Origin: Natronorubrum halophilum
GTDB lineage: Archaea > Halobacteriota > Halobacteria > Halobacteriales > Natrialbaceae
Assembly (NCBI RefSeq): GCF_003670115.1
Contig: NZ_QQTY01000001.1
Span: 248,001-312,000, forward strand
Length of the DNA: 64,000 nt
Reading direction: 5' to 3'
This document shows positions 8,810 through 18,450 of this stretch, one piece after another (within the stretch, counting starts at the first letter, position 1; each line of letters opens with the position of its first letter). The notes beneath the pieces are model-generated. The model had not been told where the DNA came from. It searched no databases and was given only the letters and a program-made list of their open reading frames with translations. Position numbers and translations under genes: made by a program.

Positions 8810-9766
8810 ATGACCGACCGATCGCCGCTCGTGAGCGTCGTCGTCCCGACGTACAACCGGCCCGAGCGACTGGTCCGATCCCTCGAGAGCGTGGCCGAAC
8901 AGACCTACGAACGCCTCGAGATCGTCGTCGTCGACGACGGATCGGAGACGCCCGCCGAAGCGGCCCTCGAGCCGCTTCGCGGGGACTTTCCGCACGAACT
9001 CGTCGTCATCAGGCACGACGAAAACCGCGGGGCGAACGCGGCCCGCAATACGGGCCTCAGCGCGGCGTCGGGCGAGTTCCTCGCGTTTCTCGACGACGAC
9101 GACGAGTGGGCACCCTCGAAGGTGGCTCGACAGGTGGAGGCGTTTCGACGCGCGCCCGACGACGTCGGACTGGTGTACACCGCCCTTCGGATCGTAGGCG
9201 ACGACGGGGCGGTCGTCCGAACGACCGACGCGTCCGCCGCCGGGGACGTGACGCGAACGCTCCTCTGTCGGAACGTTATCGGCTCGTTCTCCTGCGTGAT
9301 GGTTCGGGCCGTAGCGGCCGCCGACGCCGGCCCCCTCGACGAGGCGTTCCCGAGCTGGCAGGATCTGGACTGGTACATCCGAATCTCCGAGAACTGGCGC
9401 GTCCGGCCGATCGCCGACCCGCTCGTCACGAACCACGCGGGAGGACACGACCGGATCACCGACGATCTCGAGTCGCTGGTCGGGGAGACGTATCCGCGGT
9501 TCGTCCGGAAACACCGCCCTCGAGCGGCGACGTACGGGCGCGTGTTCGAGCGCAAAATGCGCGGCTGGGCCGCGTTCCGGGTCGGCGCGTGGTATGCGCT
9601 TCCGGCCGGGCGGTACGGAACGGCGCGTCGATTCCTCCGGCGGGCGATCGCGCTGTATCCCCTGGAGCCGCAGTTCCTCCTCTACGCCGCGATCGCTGCT
9701 GGTGGAGAACCGGCGCAATCGGCGTTCGAACGGGCGAAACGGACGGTCCTCCGCGATCGATCGTGA
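8810..9766 (+). CDS. Family 2 glycosyltransferase
   Basis: 318 aa from the ATG one base after the preceding stop. GT-A signatures are LVSVVVPTYNRPERLVRSL at residues 7-25, IVVVDDGSETPAE, NRGANAARNTGL and FLDDDDEW (the DxD-type motif). A later WQDLDWYIRISE element occupies the acceptor/catalytic-base region. The last about 90 residues are helical and basic without a clear TM segment. It closes the four-gene run beginning at 5513. Donor and acceptor are unknown. Confidence 0.87.
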   Translation: MTDRSPLVSVVVPTYNRPERLVRSLESVAEQTYERLEIVVVDDGSETPAEAALEPLRGDFPHELVVIRHDENRGANAARNTGLSAASGEFLAFLDDDDEWAPSKVARQVEAFRRAPDDVGLVYTALRIVGDDGAVVRTTDASAAGDVTRTLLCRNVIGSFSCVMVRAVAAADAGPLDEAFPSWQDLDWYIRISENWRVRPIADPLVTNHAGGHDRITDDLESLVGETYPRFVRKHRPRAATYGRVFERKMRGWAAFRVGAWYALPAGRYGTARRFLRRAIALYPLEPQFLLYAAIAAGGEPAQSAFERAKRTVLRDRS

Positions 9767-10052
9767 TCCGGTTTCGAGTCGCTACTCCTCGCGCACCGCC
9801 GTTCGTTTCGGTCCCGTCGAAGAGACGAGTGCCGGACGACCGAACGGATAATAACTTGACAATGCATCGGATTCGGTTAAACCGCACGCCGTGGTAGACC
9901 GGTACTATGCGACAGGTAGGCGCAGTCCTCTCATCGTCAACGTTCCCCGCGCTCGAGCAGAGATCGTCGTCCGGTCGCGTCGCGTCCGTACCCGAACTCA
10001 CGCCGGTTCCGACGCGAACCGATCGACGGAAAAACGCGAGGGAGTGGCAACG

Positions 10053-11117
10053 ATGACCGACGGCGGAAGCGATACGCACGTCGACGACGCCGCTGGTGAC
10101 GGCGGACGCGTCAAACGCGAAGCGCGGGTGACCGAGACGCCCGAGTCCCCGTATCCGACGGACGATCCGGTGCTAGCCCGCATCGGCGACACCCCGCTCA
10201 TCGAATATCCCGAGTCGACGGACGGCGGGGACCTCTTTCTCAAACTCGAGTCTGACAATCCCACCGGGTCGATGAAGGACCGGCTCGCGCTCGGCATCGT
10301 CCGCGAACTCGAGGCGGACGGCCGGTTGACGGACGGCGACGTCGTGGTCGAAGCGTCGTCGGGGAACACCGCCGGCGCGATCTCGCTGGTGACGAACCGG
10401 CTCGGCTACGACAGCGTGTTGACCGTCCCGGCCGGGACGAGTCCGCAGAAGATCGGCTACGTTCGATCGTTCGGGAGCGAAATCGCCGAGTGCCCGAACG
10501 TCGACGCCGACGACGAGCGACACTACCGGAAGACTGCGGAGCGGATCGCGGCGGAGCGAGACGGAATCTGGATCGACCAGTACTCGAACCAGTTGAACCC
10601 GACCGTTCACTACGAGTGGACCGGCCCCGAGCTGTGGGATCAGGCTGCGGGTGATCTGACCCACGTCGTCTGTCCGATGGGGACCGGCGGCACGGCCTCC
10701 GGCATCGCCAAGTTCCTCACGGAGCGGAAGCCGGACGTGCGCGTCGTCGGCGTCGACGCCGAGGAATCGAACATCTCGACCGCGTTTTACGGAACCGAGT
10801 CCGGGGCGTACGACACCGAGGTCGAGGGGCTCGGGAAGGGCCACGAACTCCCGACGATGTGGTTCGAGTACGTCGACGAGGTGCGAAGCGTCGACGACGA
10901 ACGGGCGTTCGTCCAGGCCCGGCGCGCCGCCGCCGAGTGCGGGGTTCTCGTCGGCGGCTCGTCCGGAGCCGCGATCGCCGTCGCTCGAGACATCGCGCGC
11001 GATCGCCCGGACGCGAAAATCGTCGTGATCGGCTGCGACAGCGGCGACCAGTACTTCGACACCGTCTTCGACGACGCGTGGATGCGAGAGCGGGGCTACC
11101 CGACGGACGATCGCTGA
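10053..11117 (+). CDS. PLP-dependent cysteine synthase-family enzyme
   Basis: 354 aa. Fold-type II PLP enzyme. The Schiff-base lysine is in NPTGSMKDR, the phosphate/substrate loop is SSGNTAGA, and the cofactor-binding GTGGTASG and SGAAIAVA segments are in family order. It matches O-acetylserine sulfhydrylase / cystathionine beta-synthase relatives. The ATG at 10053 is preceded by a GGAGTGG Shine-Dalgarno-like run at 10041. The frame is open further upstream, but that part is Arg-rich and unlike the family. A solitary cysteine-synthase homolog beside an asparagine-synthetase-like gene may serve glycan or metabolite modification, or plain cysteine synthesis; context does not decide. Confidence 0.85.
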   Translation: MTDGGSDTHVDDAAGDGGRVKREARVTETPESPYPTDDPVLARIGDTPLIEYPESTDGGDLFLKLESDNPTGSMKDRLALGIVRELEADGRLTDGDVVVEASSGNTAGAISLVTNRLGYDSVLTVPAGTSPQKIGYVRSFGSEIAECPNVDADDERHYRKTAERIAAERDGIWIDQYSNQLNPTVHYEWTGPELWDQAAGDLTHVVCPMGTGGTASGIAKFLTERKPDVRVVGVDAEESNISTAFYGTESGAYDTEVEGLGKGHELPTMWFEYVDEVRSVDDERAFVQARRAAAECGVLVGGSSGAAIAVARDIARDRPDAKIVVIGCDSGDQYFDTVFDDAWMRERGYPTDDR

Positions 11118-11191
11118 GCGCTATCCGCACGATTCTCTCGAATTCGAACGCTCCAGTACCCTTTTCTCGCTCTCCGGACAACGACGCACCT

Positions 11192-13075
11192 ATGGTCGGC
11201 ATCTGCGGGGTTCTGGGCGATCCACAGCACGATATCGACGCGATCGCGTCCACTGTCGAGTGGAGTGTCGACGAGAACACCGCCGATTACGGGGACGACG
11301 ATGCCCGGATACACCTGTCGGCACATCTCGAAACGGACGCACAGCAGCCCGCGACGGCTCGAGGGGCGGAAGGATCGGAGCGGTTGCTCTGGATCTGGGG
11401 CGACGTCATCGGATTCGAGGACGCGACGGGGTACGCGCCAAGGCGGGACCGCGAGACGGCCGACGCATCCTACTGTGCGGCGTTGCTGGCCGACCACGGT
11501 TCGTCGTTCGTCGACGGCTTGAACAGCGAATTCGCCGGCCTGATACTCGACCGCGATCGGTCGGAGGCGACGCTGTTCACGGACCGCCTCGGCGCTCGGC
11601 CGATCTACTTCACGGAGAGACTCGACGGTCGCGTCCTGTTCTCGACGAACCTGAACACCGTGCTGGCGCATCCGGACTTCCCCACCGCCGTCGACGACGA
11701 ACTCATGTCGGAGTACCTCAAACTCGAGCGCGCGTTCGGCGTCTGTACGCCGTTCGAGGGCGTGTCGCAGCTCCATCCCGGTTCGAAACTCACCGTCGAC
11801 CTCGAGAGCGGCGAAACCTCCCTCGAGACGTACTGGATGCCGCGATACCAACCGGCCGACAAGCCGTACGACGCGTTCGTCGAGGAGTTCGCCGCCATCA
11901 TTCGAGACAGCGTCGACGAGCGCAGGGAGCCGTCGGCCGAGGAGGGACTGTTCATCAGCGGCGGGAGCGACTCGAGGCTCCTCCTGTCGCTGTTCGAGGA
12001 TCGCGACGTGACCGGCTACCACCTGAACGACTCGATGAACGACGAGGCGAAGATCGCGCGGCGGGTGTGTGATACCGCCGGCGTCGAGTTCGAATTTCTT
12101 CGGCGCGAGCCGGACTATCTAACGGACGTTCTGGAGCGGGTGGCCGACTCGCACGTGTTCTCGTCGTTCTTCGATCAGGCGCACTTCACGGGATTCGAGG
12201 ACGAACTCACGGCCGACGTCGACGCCGTGTTCGCCGGCCACACGGCCGACACGGTGCTCGAGGGGTTTTACATGCCGACGCTCGAGGTGCCCGTCCCTCG
12301 CCTCGGGTGGACGATTCCGTTGCCGATCCTCGATCCCGTCGACGACGTCGACGCCTACGCCGAGCACATCGTCCGCAACTACCAGTACCACCGCGGGCCG
12401 TCGACGAACGCACAACCCGAGTACGTGACACTCGAGAAGCGCCCGATCGAAGTGTTGCGCGACCGTATGACGGAATCGGACGGCACCATCACCCACCACG
12501 GCGTGACGTATCCGTCCCTCGAGGCGCTCACGCACGCCGGCGGCTTCTACCCGCTGACGAACAACAAAGCGTACCTCATGTACTACACCACGAACCAGAT
12601 GCTGCCGACGCACTATCCGTTCTTGGACAACCGCGTGATCGATTTCTCGCTGTCGGTTCCCCACCGCCACCACGTGCGTCGGAGCGTCGTCAATCGCGCT
12701 CTCACGGCTCGAAATCGGACGCTGGCGGAGATCCCGAAGTCGAGCGTCGGTCTCCCGCTGACCTATCCGAGGACGGTGTACCGCGCGGCGCGACTCTGGC
12801 GAAGCTTCAGTAACAAGTTCGGCTCCGATTCTGACTCAGAGAGCGGGAGCGGCTCGTGGAGCGATCCCGACCGCGTGTTGCGCGAGACCGACATCGCCGA
12901 AACGCACCTGTTCACCCCGGAAAACCCCGATCAGTGCCCCGATATCGTCGACTGGGAGACGGTCGAGGAGCTGTACCGACGCCACCTCGAGGGCGAGAAC
13001 AACGCCTTCGATCTCTACGGCGTCCTCTCGCTCTGTAACTCGTATCCGGCTCGAAACGGACTGTTTACCCGCTGA
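11192..13075 (+). CDS. Asparagine synthetase-like protein without the Cys2 glutaminase residue
   Basis: 627 aa. The N-terminal Ntn-type glutamine amidotransferase-like domain begins MVGICGVLGD, and the second half is an asparagine-synthase ATP pyrophosphatase domain with a PP-loop SGGSDSR near residue 257. Functional class-II amidotransferases expose Cys at position 2 (MCGI). Here position 2 is Val and the nearest Cys is residue 5, so glutamine use is unlikely. In the glycan setting a role in amidating a sugar acid or peptide is possible, as for O-antigen-cluster homologs, but this is inference. A low-complexity Ser/Asp linker lies near residue 550. The preceding gene is 74 bp upstream. Confidence 0.82.
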   Translation: MVGICGVLGDPQHDIDAIASTVEWSVDENTADYGDDDARIHLSAHLETDAQQPATARGAEGSERLLWIWGDVIGFEDATGYAPRRDRETADASYCAALLADHGSSFVDGLNSEFAGLILDRDRSEATLFTDRLGARPIYFTERLDGRVLFSTNLNTVLAHPDFPTAVDDELMSEYLKLERAFGVCTPFEGVSQLHPGSKLTVDLESGETSLETYWMPRYQPADKPYDAFVEEFAAIIRDSVDERREPSAEEGLFISGGSDSRLLLSLFEDRDVTGYHLNDSMNDEAKIARRVCDTAGVEFEFLRREPDYLTDVLERVADSHVFSSFFDQAHFTGFEDELTADVDAVFAGHTADTVLEGFYMPTLEVPVPRLGWTIPLPILDPVDDVDAYAEHIVRNYQYHRGPSTNAQPEYVTLEKRPIEVLRDRMTESDGTITHHGVTYPSLEALTHAGGFYPLTNNKAYLMYYTTNQMLPTHYPFLDNRVIDFSLSVPHRHHVRRSVVNRALTARNRTLAEIPKSSVGLPLTYPRTVYRAARLWRSFSNKFGSDSDSESGSGSWSDPDRVLRETDIAETHLFTPENPDQCPDIVDWETVEELYRRHLEGENNAFDLYGVLSLCNSYPARNGLFTR

Positions 13076-13164
13076 GAACTCGCCGGTGACGGACCGCGCG
13101 ACTGTGCCGCGCGATCGATCCGCCGACCCGCCCGACGCTCGCGCTGAGCGAAAGCGGTGGCCAG

Positions 13165-13170
13165 TATAAT
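13165..13170 (+). promoter_or_regulatory. TATA box of the FkbM gene
   Basis: A TATAAT hexamer ends 27 bp before the ATG at 13198, the spacing expected for an archaeal promoter giving a nearly leaderless transcript. It supports the ATG over the in-frame GTG at 13171. Confidence 0.5.
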
Positions 13171-13197
13171 GTGCCCCTCCGTCGTACGACCGGACAG

Positions 13198-14037
13198 ATG
13201 TGCGCCATTCACGAACGAGCGGAAACGCTGTTGTCCTCGCTCTATACGGGACCGATCCGGCGCATCTCCGAACGGACCGGTCTCCACCCGTTCGTCTTCG
13301 AGATCCACCGTCGAATCCAGACGGGCACGAAGAGGATCGATCATCGTCGCGCCCCGAACCCGTATCCGGTCGACGTCGCCGGCCACACGGTTCGGTTCGA
13401 TGTGTCGACCCTCGCGGAGTACAACCGCGTCTCGAGTTTCCTCGAGGAGGAAGCGCTCATCGACGAAATCGTCGACGAGGTGAGCGCCGGCGACGTCTAC
13501 TGGGACGTGGGCGCGAATATCGGGACGCACGCGTTCCTCCCGGCGGCGGCGAACCCGGAGGCTCGCGTCATCGCCGTCGAACCCCACCACCGGAACGTCG
13601 CAAAGCTCATTCGGAACAAGACGCTGAACGATCTGGACACCGTTTCCATTCTCCCGGTCGCGCTGAGCGACCGGAACGGGACGGCCGCGTTACACGGCGA
13701 GGAGAACCAGCCCGGCTACGGGTCGTTCTCGCTGGTGAACGAATCGGCGGACGCGGTCGCCGACGTCCCCGTGCGGCCGGGGGACGACGTGATCGGAGAC
13801 GGCGTCCCGACACCGTCGGTCATCAAGATCGACGTCGAAGGCGGTGAGCTCGCGGTTCTCGACGGACTGGACGGGACGCTGTCCACGGACGCGGTGCGAA
13901 CCGTGTTCTGCGAGGTCCATCAGCAGGAAGGGATCAGCGAGGCTGCGGTCGAACGCCGGCTTCGGGGATTCGGGTACGACGTCCGCCGCATCGCGGAGCG
14001 CGGACCGATGGTGTTCCTGCGAGCGGATCGTGGTTAG
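13198..14037 (+). CDS. FkbM family SAM-dependent methyltransferase
   Basis: 279 aa. The SAM-binding motif I is WDVGANIGTHAFLPA near residue 101, followed by IAVEPHHRNVAKLIRNKT (motif II acidic residue) and KIDVEGGELAVLDGLDG, the FkbM signature. The family methylates hydroxyls on sugars and polyketides and is common in surface-polysaccharide clusters. Here it would act on a nucleotide- or lipid-linked glycan (inference). It stands alone transcriptionally, with its own TATA box, and lies 63 bp before a flippase gene. Confidence 0.88.
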   Translation: MCAIHERAETLLSSLYTGPIRRISERTGLHPFVFEIHRRIQTGTKRIDHRRAPNPYPVDVAGHTVRFDVSTLAEYNRVSSFLEEEALIDEIVDEVSAGDVYWDVGANIGTHAFLPAAANPEARVIAVEPHHRNVAKLIRNKTLNDLDTVSILPVALSDRNGTAALHGEENQPGYGSFSLVNESADAVADVPVRPGDDVIGDGVPTPSVIKIDVEGGELAVLDGLDGTLSTDAVRTVFCEVHQQEGISEAAVERRLRGFGYDVRRIAERGPMVFLRADRG

Positions 14038-14100
14038 GGTTCAACAACGTTTTTTCGCGAGAGCCCGTTGGTCGAGGGACGTTCACGCCGGAGTCAAAGT

Positions 14101-15519
14101 ATGAAGCTAGGCCAGATCTCGTTCATCAACTTCGCGTCCCAGATCGCGTCGTCGGTATTCGGGTTTCTCGCGACGATCTACCTCGCTCGCACGCTCGGTG
14201 CGGGCGTGTTGGGGACGTACTTCCTCGTCGTGGCGCTCGTGATCTGGCTGAAAGTGATCGCGTTCGGCGGCGTCCAGTCGGCGCTGACGAAACGCCTGAG
14301 CGAAGGCGGGGACAGCGGGGCGTACGTCACCGCCGGGATGGGGTTGTTTCTCGGGGTTTACGCGGTACTGCTCGTCGGCTTGTTCCTCGCGCGGGATCTC
14401 CTCGCCGCGTACATCGGACGGCCCGTAGCGCTCCCGATCGCCGTCGTCCTCTTCGCGACGCTGCTGCTCATGTTCGTCTCGGGCGCACTCCAGGGACAAC
14501 ACCGCGTCCACATCTCCGGCGCGCTCGAGCCCGTGGACACGTTCTCCCGCAGCACGCTCCAGATCGCCGCCGTCGTCATCGGGTTCGGGCTGTACGGGCT
14601 GCTCGCTGGATACGCGATCGCCAGCGCCGTCGCGGGGCTCGTCGGGGCGATATTCGTCACCTGGAAGGTGGGTCTGCCCGGTCGTCGCCACCTGTGGAGC
14701 CTGTTCGACTACGCCCGATACTCGTGGCTCGGAAGACTGAGTTCGCGCACGTTCTCGTCCATGGACACGCTCGTCCTCGGCGTCTTCGTCGCGCCCGATC
14801 TCATCGGCGTCTACGAGATTTCCTGGAACCTCGCGTCGCTGCTCGCGGTCTTCAGCCTCGCGATTCAGCAGACGCTGTTCCCCGAAATCAGTAGCGTCGC
14901 CGCGGACGACGAGCGCGACCGGATCGTCAACCTTCTGGACGACGCGTTCGCGTACGCCGGGCTGTTTCTCATTCCCGGCCTGGTCGGCAGCGCGCTCATC
15001 GGGGATTTCGTCCTCCGGATCTACGGCCCCGAGTTCGGCGTCGGCCACGTCGTGCTCGTGATACTCGTCGGCTCGAGGCTCGCCTACGCGTACGGCGAGC
15101 AGTTCCTCAACGCGCTCAACGGACTCGACAGACCCGACCTTTCGTTTCGAATCAACGGAATCTTCTTCGTCACCAACATCACCCTCAATGTCGTGCTCGT
15201 CTCCGCGTACGGCTGGGTGGGGGCCGCCGTCGCGACCGCGGTATCCGCGCTAGTAACGCTGGTGATCGGCTACCGGGTTCTCGATCGGTTCATCACGATC
15301 TCGTTCCCGTACCGGGAGGTCGGAACGCAGATGCTCGCCACGGTACCGATGGCCGCCGCCGTCGGTGCCGGACGCCTAGTTCTCGAGCCGAGTGCGCTGG
15401 CGGCCCTGACGCTGGTCACCCTCGGTGCGGCGACGTACTTCGCAGCCCTGTTCCTCCTGTCCGGCCGGTTCCGAGCGACGGTGATTCGCAACTTGCCGAC
15501 GGGGTACGGCGGTTCGTAG
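14101..15519 (+). CDS. Oligosaccharide flippase (Wzx/AglR-like, MATE/MOP superfamily)
   Basis: 472 aa with about 12-14 hydrophobic segments across the whole length and no large soluble domain. The N-terminus (ISFINFASQIASSVFGFLATIYLARTLGAGVLGTYF) is typical of polysaccharide biosynthesis exporters. Such proteins move lipid-linked glycans outward, as proposed for AglR in Haloferax. A second member is encoded at 24212, so the island may export two different glycans. The ATG at 14101 leaves a normal N-terminus; the open frame upstream is short and Arg-rich. Confidence 0.87.
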   Translation: MKLGQISFINFASQIASSVFGFLATIYLARTLGAGVLGTYFLVVALVIWLKVIAFGGVQSALTKRLSEGGDSGAYVTAGMGLFLGVYAVLLVGLFLARDLLAAYIGRPVALPIAVVLFATLLLMFVSGALQGQHRVHISGALEPVDTFSRSTLQIAAVVIGFGLYGLLAGYAIASAVAGLVGAIFVTWKVGLPGRRHLWSLFDYARYSWLGRLSSRTFSSMDTLVLGVFVAPDLIGVYEISWNLASLLAVFSLAIQQTLFPEISSVAADDERDRIVNLLDDAFAYAGLFLIPGLVGSALIGDFVLRIYGPEFGVGHVVLVILVGSRLAYAYGEQFLNALNGLDRPDLSFRINGIFFVTNITLNVVLVSAYGWVGAAVATAVSALVTLVIGYRVLDRFITISFPYREVGTQMLATVPMAAAVGAGRLVLEPSALAALTLVTLGAATYFAALFLLSGRFRATVIRNLPTGYGGS

Positions 15520-15550
15520 GGTTCGCCAGTCGTCCGGTCGCGACGGTCGA

Positions 15551-16408
15551 TTAGCTCGACGGCCGCGCCTCGAGGCTCTCGTACTCCCAGATCAGGTCGA
15601 AATACCGTAGCATTCCGGCGACGAACGATCCGTTTTCCGTGATCGCAGCCTGCCGCCGGTGGTCGGGCACGTCGGTCTCCTCGACGAGGAAGATCGCCTT
15701 CCCCGAGTCGTACGCCATGCTGGGATCGACGAACGTCCCGCGCCACGGGAGTCGCTCCTCGCTGAACCGGTAGTCGATCGCCGGAAACTCGGCCTCGAGT
15801 CGGTCGACGACGTCCGCCTGCACGGCGGCTTTCTCCTGCGGGAGCGTTCGCGGGTCGAGGAAGAGTATCGAAACGTCGACGCCGTTCTCGAGCGCGCCGT
15901 TTACGGCCGGTTCGACGTCGTCGAAGTAGGCGAAGCTGTTGGTGATGACGAAGACCTCGTCCGTCGCGTTCCGGTAGAGCTGTCGGGTCTCCGTCTCGCT
16001 CGGCGTTCCGACGTCGACCACGTGAAACAGTTCGGCCGTCGGCGTCACGTCCTCGTCCGCCCGCTCGTACAACGGGCCGAACTCCTCGATGAACGCCTCG
16101 CGGAGATCCTCGACCTCGGTGCAGTAGTCCTCGTATCGCTGTCGCCGGTTCTCCTTCGCTCGCTCGAGGATCTCCGCGGGCGATTTCGGCTGGTACTGCT
16201 TCGGTCGGCCCGGAATCACCTTGATGAAGCCGTAATCGGCCAGCGAATCGAGGACGCCGTACACCCGCGCCTGCGGGATGCCCGTCGCCTCGGAGATATC
16301 CGGAGCCGTCGTCCGACCGGCGCTCAGCAAGTGGGCGAGCGCCGTGGCCTCGTACTCCTTCAGGTTCAGTTGCTGAAGCAGTTCCGTCGAACCGGTTCGC
16401 GGACCCAT
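15551..16408 (-). CDS. TrmB-family transcriptional regulator
   Basis: 285 aa. An N-terminal winged helix (LNLKEYEATALAHLLSAGRTTAPDISEATGIPQARVYGVLDSL) is followed by a coiled-coil stretch and a phospholipase-D-like TrmB ligand region (VFVITNSFAYFD). TrmB proteins sense sugars and control sugar uptake and metabolism in archaea. It is convergent with the flippase gene and follows the epimerase cluster, so control of the surrounding sugar genes is a reasonable guess. The start at 16408 gives MGPRTGSTELLQQL; the open frame further upstream is unlike the family. Confidence 0.85.
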   Translation of the reverse strand: MGPRTGSTELLQQLNLKEYEATALAHLLSAGRTTAPDISEATGIPQARVYGVLDSLADYGFIKVIPGRPKQYQPKSPAEILERAKENRRQRYEDYCTEVEDLREAFIEEFGPLYERADEDVTPTAELFHVVDVGTPSETETRQLYRNATDEVFVITNSFAYFDDVEPAVNGALENGVDVSILFLDPRTLPQEKAAVQADVVDRLEAEFPAIDYRFSEERLPWRGTFVDPSMAYDSGKAIFLVEETDVPDHRRQAAITENGSFVAGMLRYFDLIWEYESLEARPSS

Positions 16409-16509
16409 TGTCGTTCGATTGACCGCGAACGACCGTAAATCCGAGTGGTTGCATACCTCGAGCGCTCTCCGAAACGGTTCGTGGATCTCGGGAACGGTCC
16501 GCGAGTCGC

Positions 16510-17499
16510 CTACGCGCGCCGTCGCAGTAGCTCTCGGACCGATTCCTCGACCGAGTGGTGCACCTCCCACCCGAGCGTCTCGGTCGCTCTCGAGGTGTCG
16601 ACCGCGAACTCCTCGACCATCGTCTCGGCGCTCCGCGGGTTCTCGACGAGTTCGACGTCGACCGTCTCGCCGAGTTCGTCGCGAGCGAGGTCGCGGACCG
16701 TTTTCGCGACCGCCATCACGGACGGATCCTCGTCGCCGGCGATCTCGTACGTCTCGGTGCCCGTTTCCCCGTCCGCGAGCTGTTCGAGCAGCCGCTCCGC
16801 GCTCCGGACGTAGGCCCTCGCGACGTCTTTGACGTGGACGAAGTTGCGCGACTGCGTCCCCGGTTCGTACACCGTCAGCGTCTCGCCCGCCGCCGCCCGC
16901 TCGACGAAGAAATTAATCACGGTCGGTTTCGAGACGACGGTCCCGTCGATGACGTGATCCCCGTAGAGGTTCGACTTCAAGAGCAGGTGTGCGGGGAACG
17001 AGCCGTCGGCGAACGCCTCGATCGCCCGTTCGCCGAGGAGCTTCGTCCGCCCGTACCAGTTCATCGGATCGCGCGCCAGATCCGCGGTGATCGGGAACGT
17101 CTCGGGATCGCCGAGGACGGCCATGCTGTACGGGAACACGAGCGCCGCGCCGGTCTTCCGACAGAACCAGGCGACGTTGTTCGTCCCCGTGACGTTGACT
17201 TCGTACGCCAGATCGGCGTTCTCGTCGCAGTCGTCGACCCCGCTGACCGCCGCGAGGTGGAAGACGATGTCCGCCCCCTCGAAGCGTTCCTCGAGCCGGT
17301 ATCGATCTCGAACGTCCACGTGGTCGATGTCCACGTCCTCGACGGAGTCAACCTGCCCGCGGTACTGGTTGTCGAGCGTGAGCACGTTCCACTCGGGATG
17401 CGTCGCCCGGAGTTGCTGTACGACGCGGCTGCCGATGAACCCGGACGCGCCGGTGATCGCGATCGTCGGTTCGTCGCGAGCGGTCGTCGGTCCGGTCAC
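16510..17499 (-). CDS. NAD-dependent epimerase/dehydratase (SDR)
   Basis: 329 aa. Extended SDR with GASGFIGS for NAD binding, VFHLAAVSG, and the catalytic Tyr/Lys pair in WYGRTK (YxxxK). A GTG start at 17499 overlaps the upstream stop by four bases, so the three SDR genes 19698-16510 form a coupled operon. The operon probably makes a nucleotide sugar for the glycan island; the exact reaction (epimerisation, dehydration or reduction) is not clear. It is the last gene of the operon. Confidence 0.85.
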   Translation of the reverse strand: MTGPTTARDEPTIAITGASGFIGSRVVQQLRATHPEWNVLTLDNQYRGQVDSVEDVDIDHVDVRDRYRLEERFEGADIVFHLAAVSGVDDCDENADLAYEVNVTGTNNVAWFCRKTGAALVFPYSMAVLGDPETFPITADLARDPMNWYGRTKLLGERAIEAFADGSFPAHLLLKSNLYGDHVIDGTVVSKPTVINFFVERAAAGETLTVYEPGTQSRNFVHVKDVARAYVRSAERLLEQLADGETGTETYEIAGDEDPSVMAVAKTVRDLARDELGETVDVELVENPRSAETMVEEFAVDTSRATETLGWEVHHSVEESVRELLRRRA

Positions 17500-18449
17500 G
17501 CCTCGATCACTCGCGTTCGTGTTCGTCGCAGTCGGTCCGCGAGTTCGCGAACGCCCCGTCGAACCGTCCACTCGGTCTCGAATCCCGTCTCGGCCAGCCG
17601 ATCGAAGTTCACGTGGTAGGACGGTCCGGGATGTTCGTCCCCGAGGTAGGTGATCTCGAGGTCGCGGTCGAGTTCGTCGCGGACGATTCTGGCGATGTCG
17701 GCGATCCGGTAGTTCTCGTCGTTCGAGCCGACGTTGTAGACCAGTTGTGGCCACGACTCGGGCTCGAGGGCGGCGTGTGCGTACGCCCGCGCGGCGTCCT
17801 CGACGTGGATGAACGGCCGCCAGTTGCGGCCGTCGCCGTACACCGTCAGCGGGCGGTCGGTCAGCCCGCGGAAGACGAAGTGGTTCACGACCAGGTTGAA
17901 GCGGACGCCCGGCGACCAGCCGTAGTTCGTACTCATCCGCAACGCCGTGCCGTCGATGCCGTGGTCATCGATCGCTTCGGCGAGCAGCTCCTCCGACTCG
18001 ACTTTCGACGCCGCGTAGGGGTTGATCGGATCCTGCTCGGACGTCTCCTCGAGGTTCCTACTGGCCGCCTGCCCGTAGTTGTTACACGACGACGCGAACA
18101 CGACGGATTCGACATCGAGCTTCCCGGCGGCGGTGAGCACGTTCTCCGTCCCGTCGCGATTGACCGCGAAGGTCTCGTCACGGCGGTCGTGGGTCGAGGC
18201 CGCGCCCGTGATCGCCGCCAGGTGGATGACGCTGTCGACGCCGCGCATCGCGCGTTCGACGTCGCCGTATTCGCGAACGTCGCCCCGGTGGAACCGTAGC
18301 GAACCGTCGATACACCCGCGGAGGGTTTCCGGGGAACCCGACGCGAGCGAGTCGAGGACGACGACCTCCTCAACCCGCTCGTCCTCGAGTAACTGCGGGA
18401 CGAGCGCGCTCCCGATGTAGCCACAGCCCCCCGTTACGAGGACGCGCAT
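17496..18449 (-). CDS. NAD-dependent epimerase/dehydratase (SDR)
   Basis: 317 aa. The Rossmann motif is TGGCGYIGS at the N-terminus, HLAAITGA follows, a Ser-rich substrate strand is present (FASSCNNYG), and the YxxxK pair is PYAASK. A C-terminal YNVGSNDENYRIADIA element resembles UDP-glucose 4-epimerase-type enzymes. It begins one base past the stop of the SQD1-like gene and overlaps the next gene by four bases. It could act on the sugar made by its neighbour. Substrate unknown. Confidence 0.85.
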   Translation of the reverse strand: MRVLVTGGCGYIGSALVPQLLEDERVEEVVVLDSLASGSPETLRGCIDGSLRFHRGDVREYGDVERAMRGVDSVIHLAAITGAASTHDRRDETFAVNRDGTENVLTAAGKLDVESVVFASSCNNYGQAASRNLEETSEQDPINPYAASKVESEELLAEAIDDHGIDGTALRMSTNYGWSPGVRFNLVVNHFVFRGLTDRPLTVYGDGRNWRPFIHVEDAARAYAHAALEPESWPQLVYNVGSNDENYRIADIARIVRDELDRDLEITYLGDEHPGPSYHVNFDRLAETGFETEWTVRRGVRELADRLRRTRTRVIEA

Positions 18450-18450
18450 G

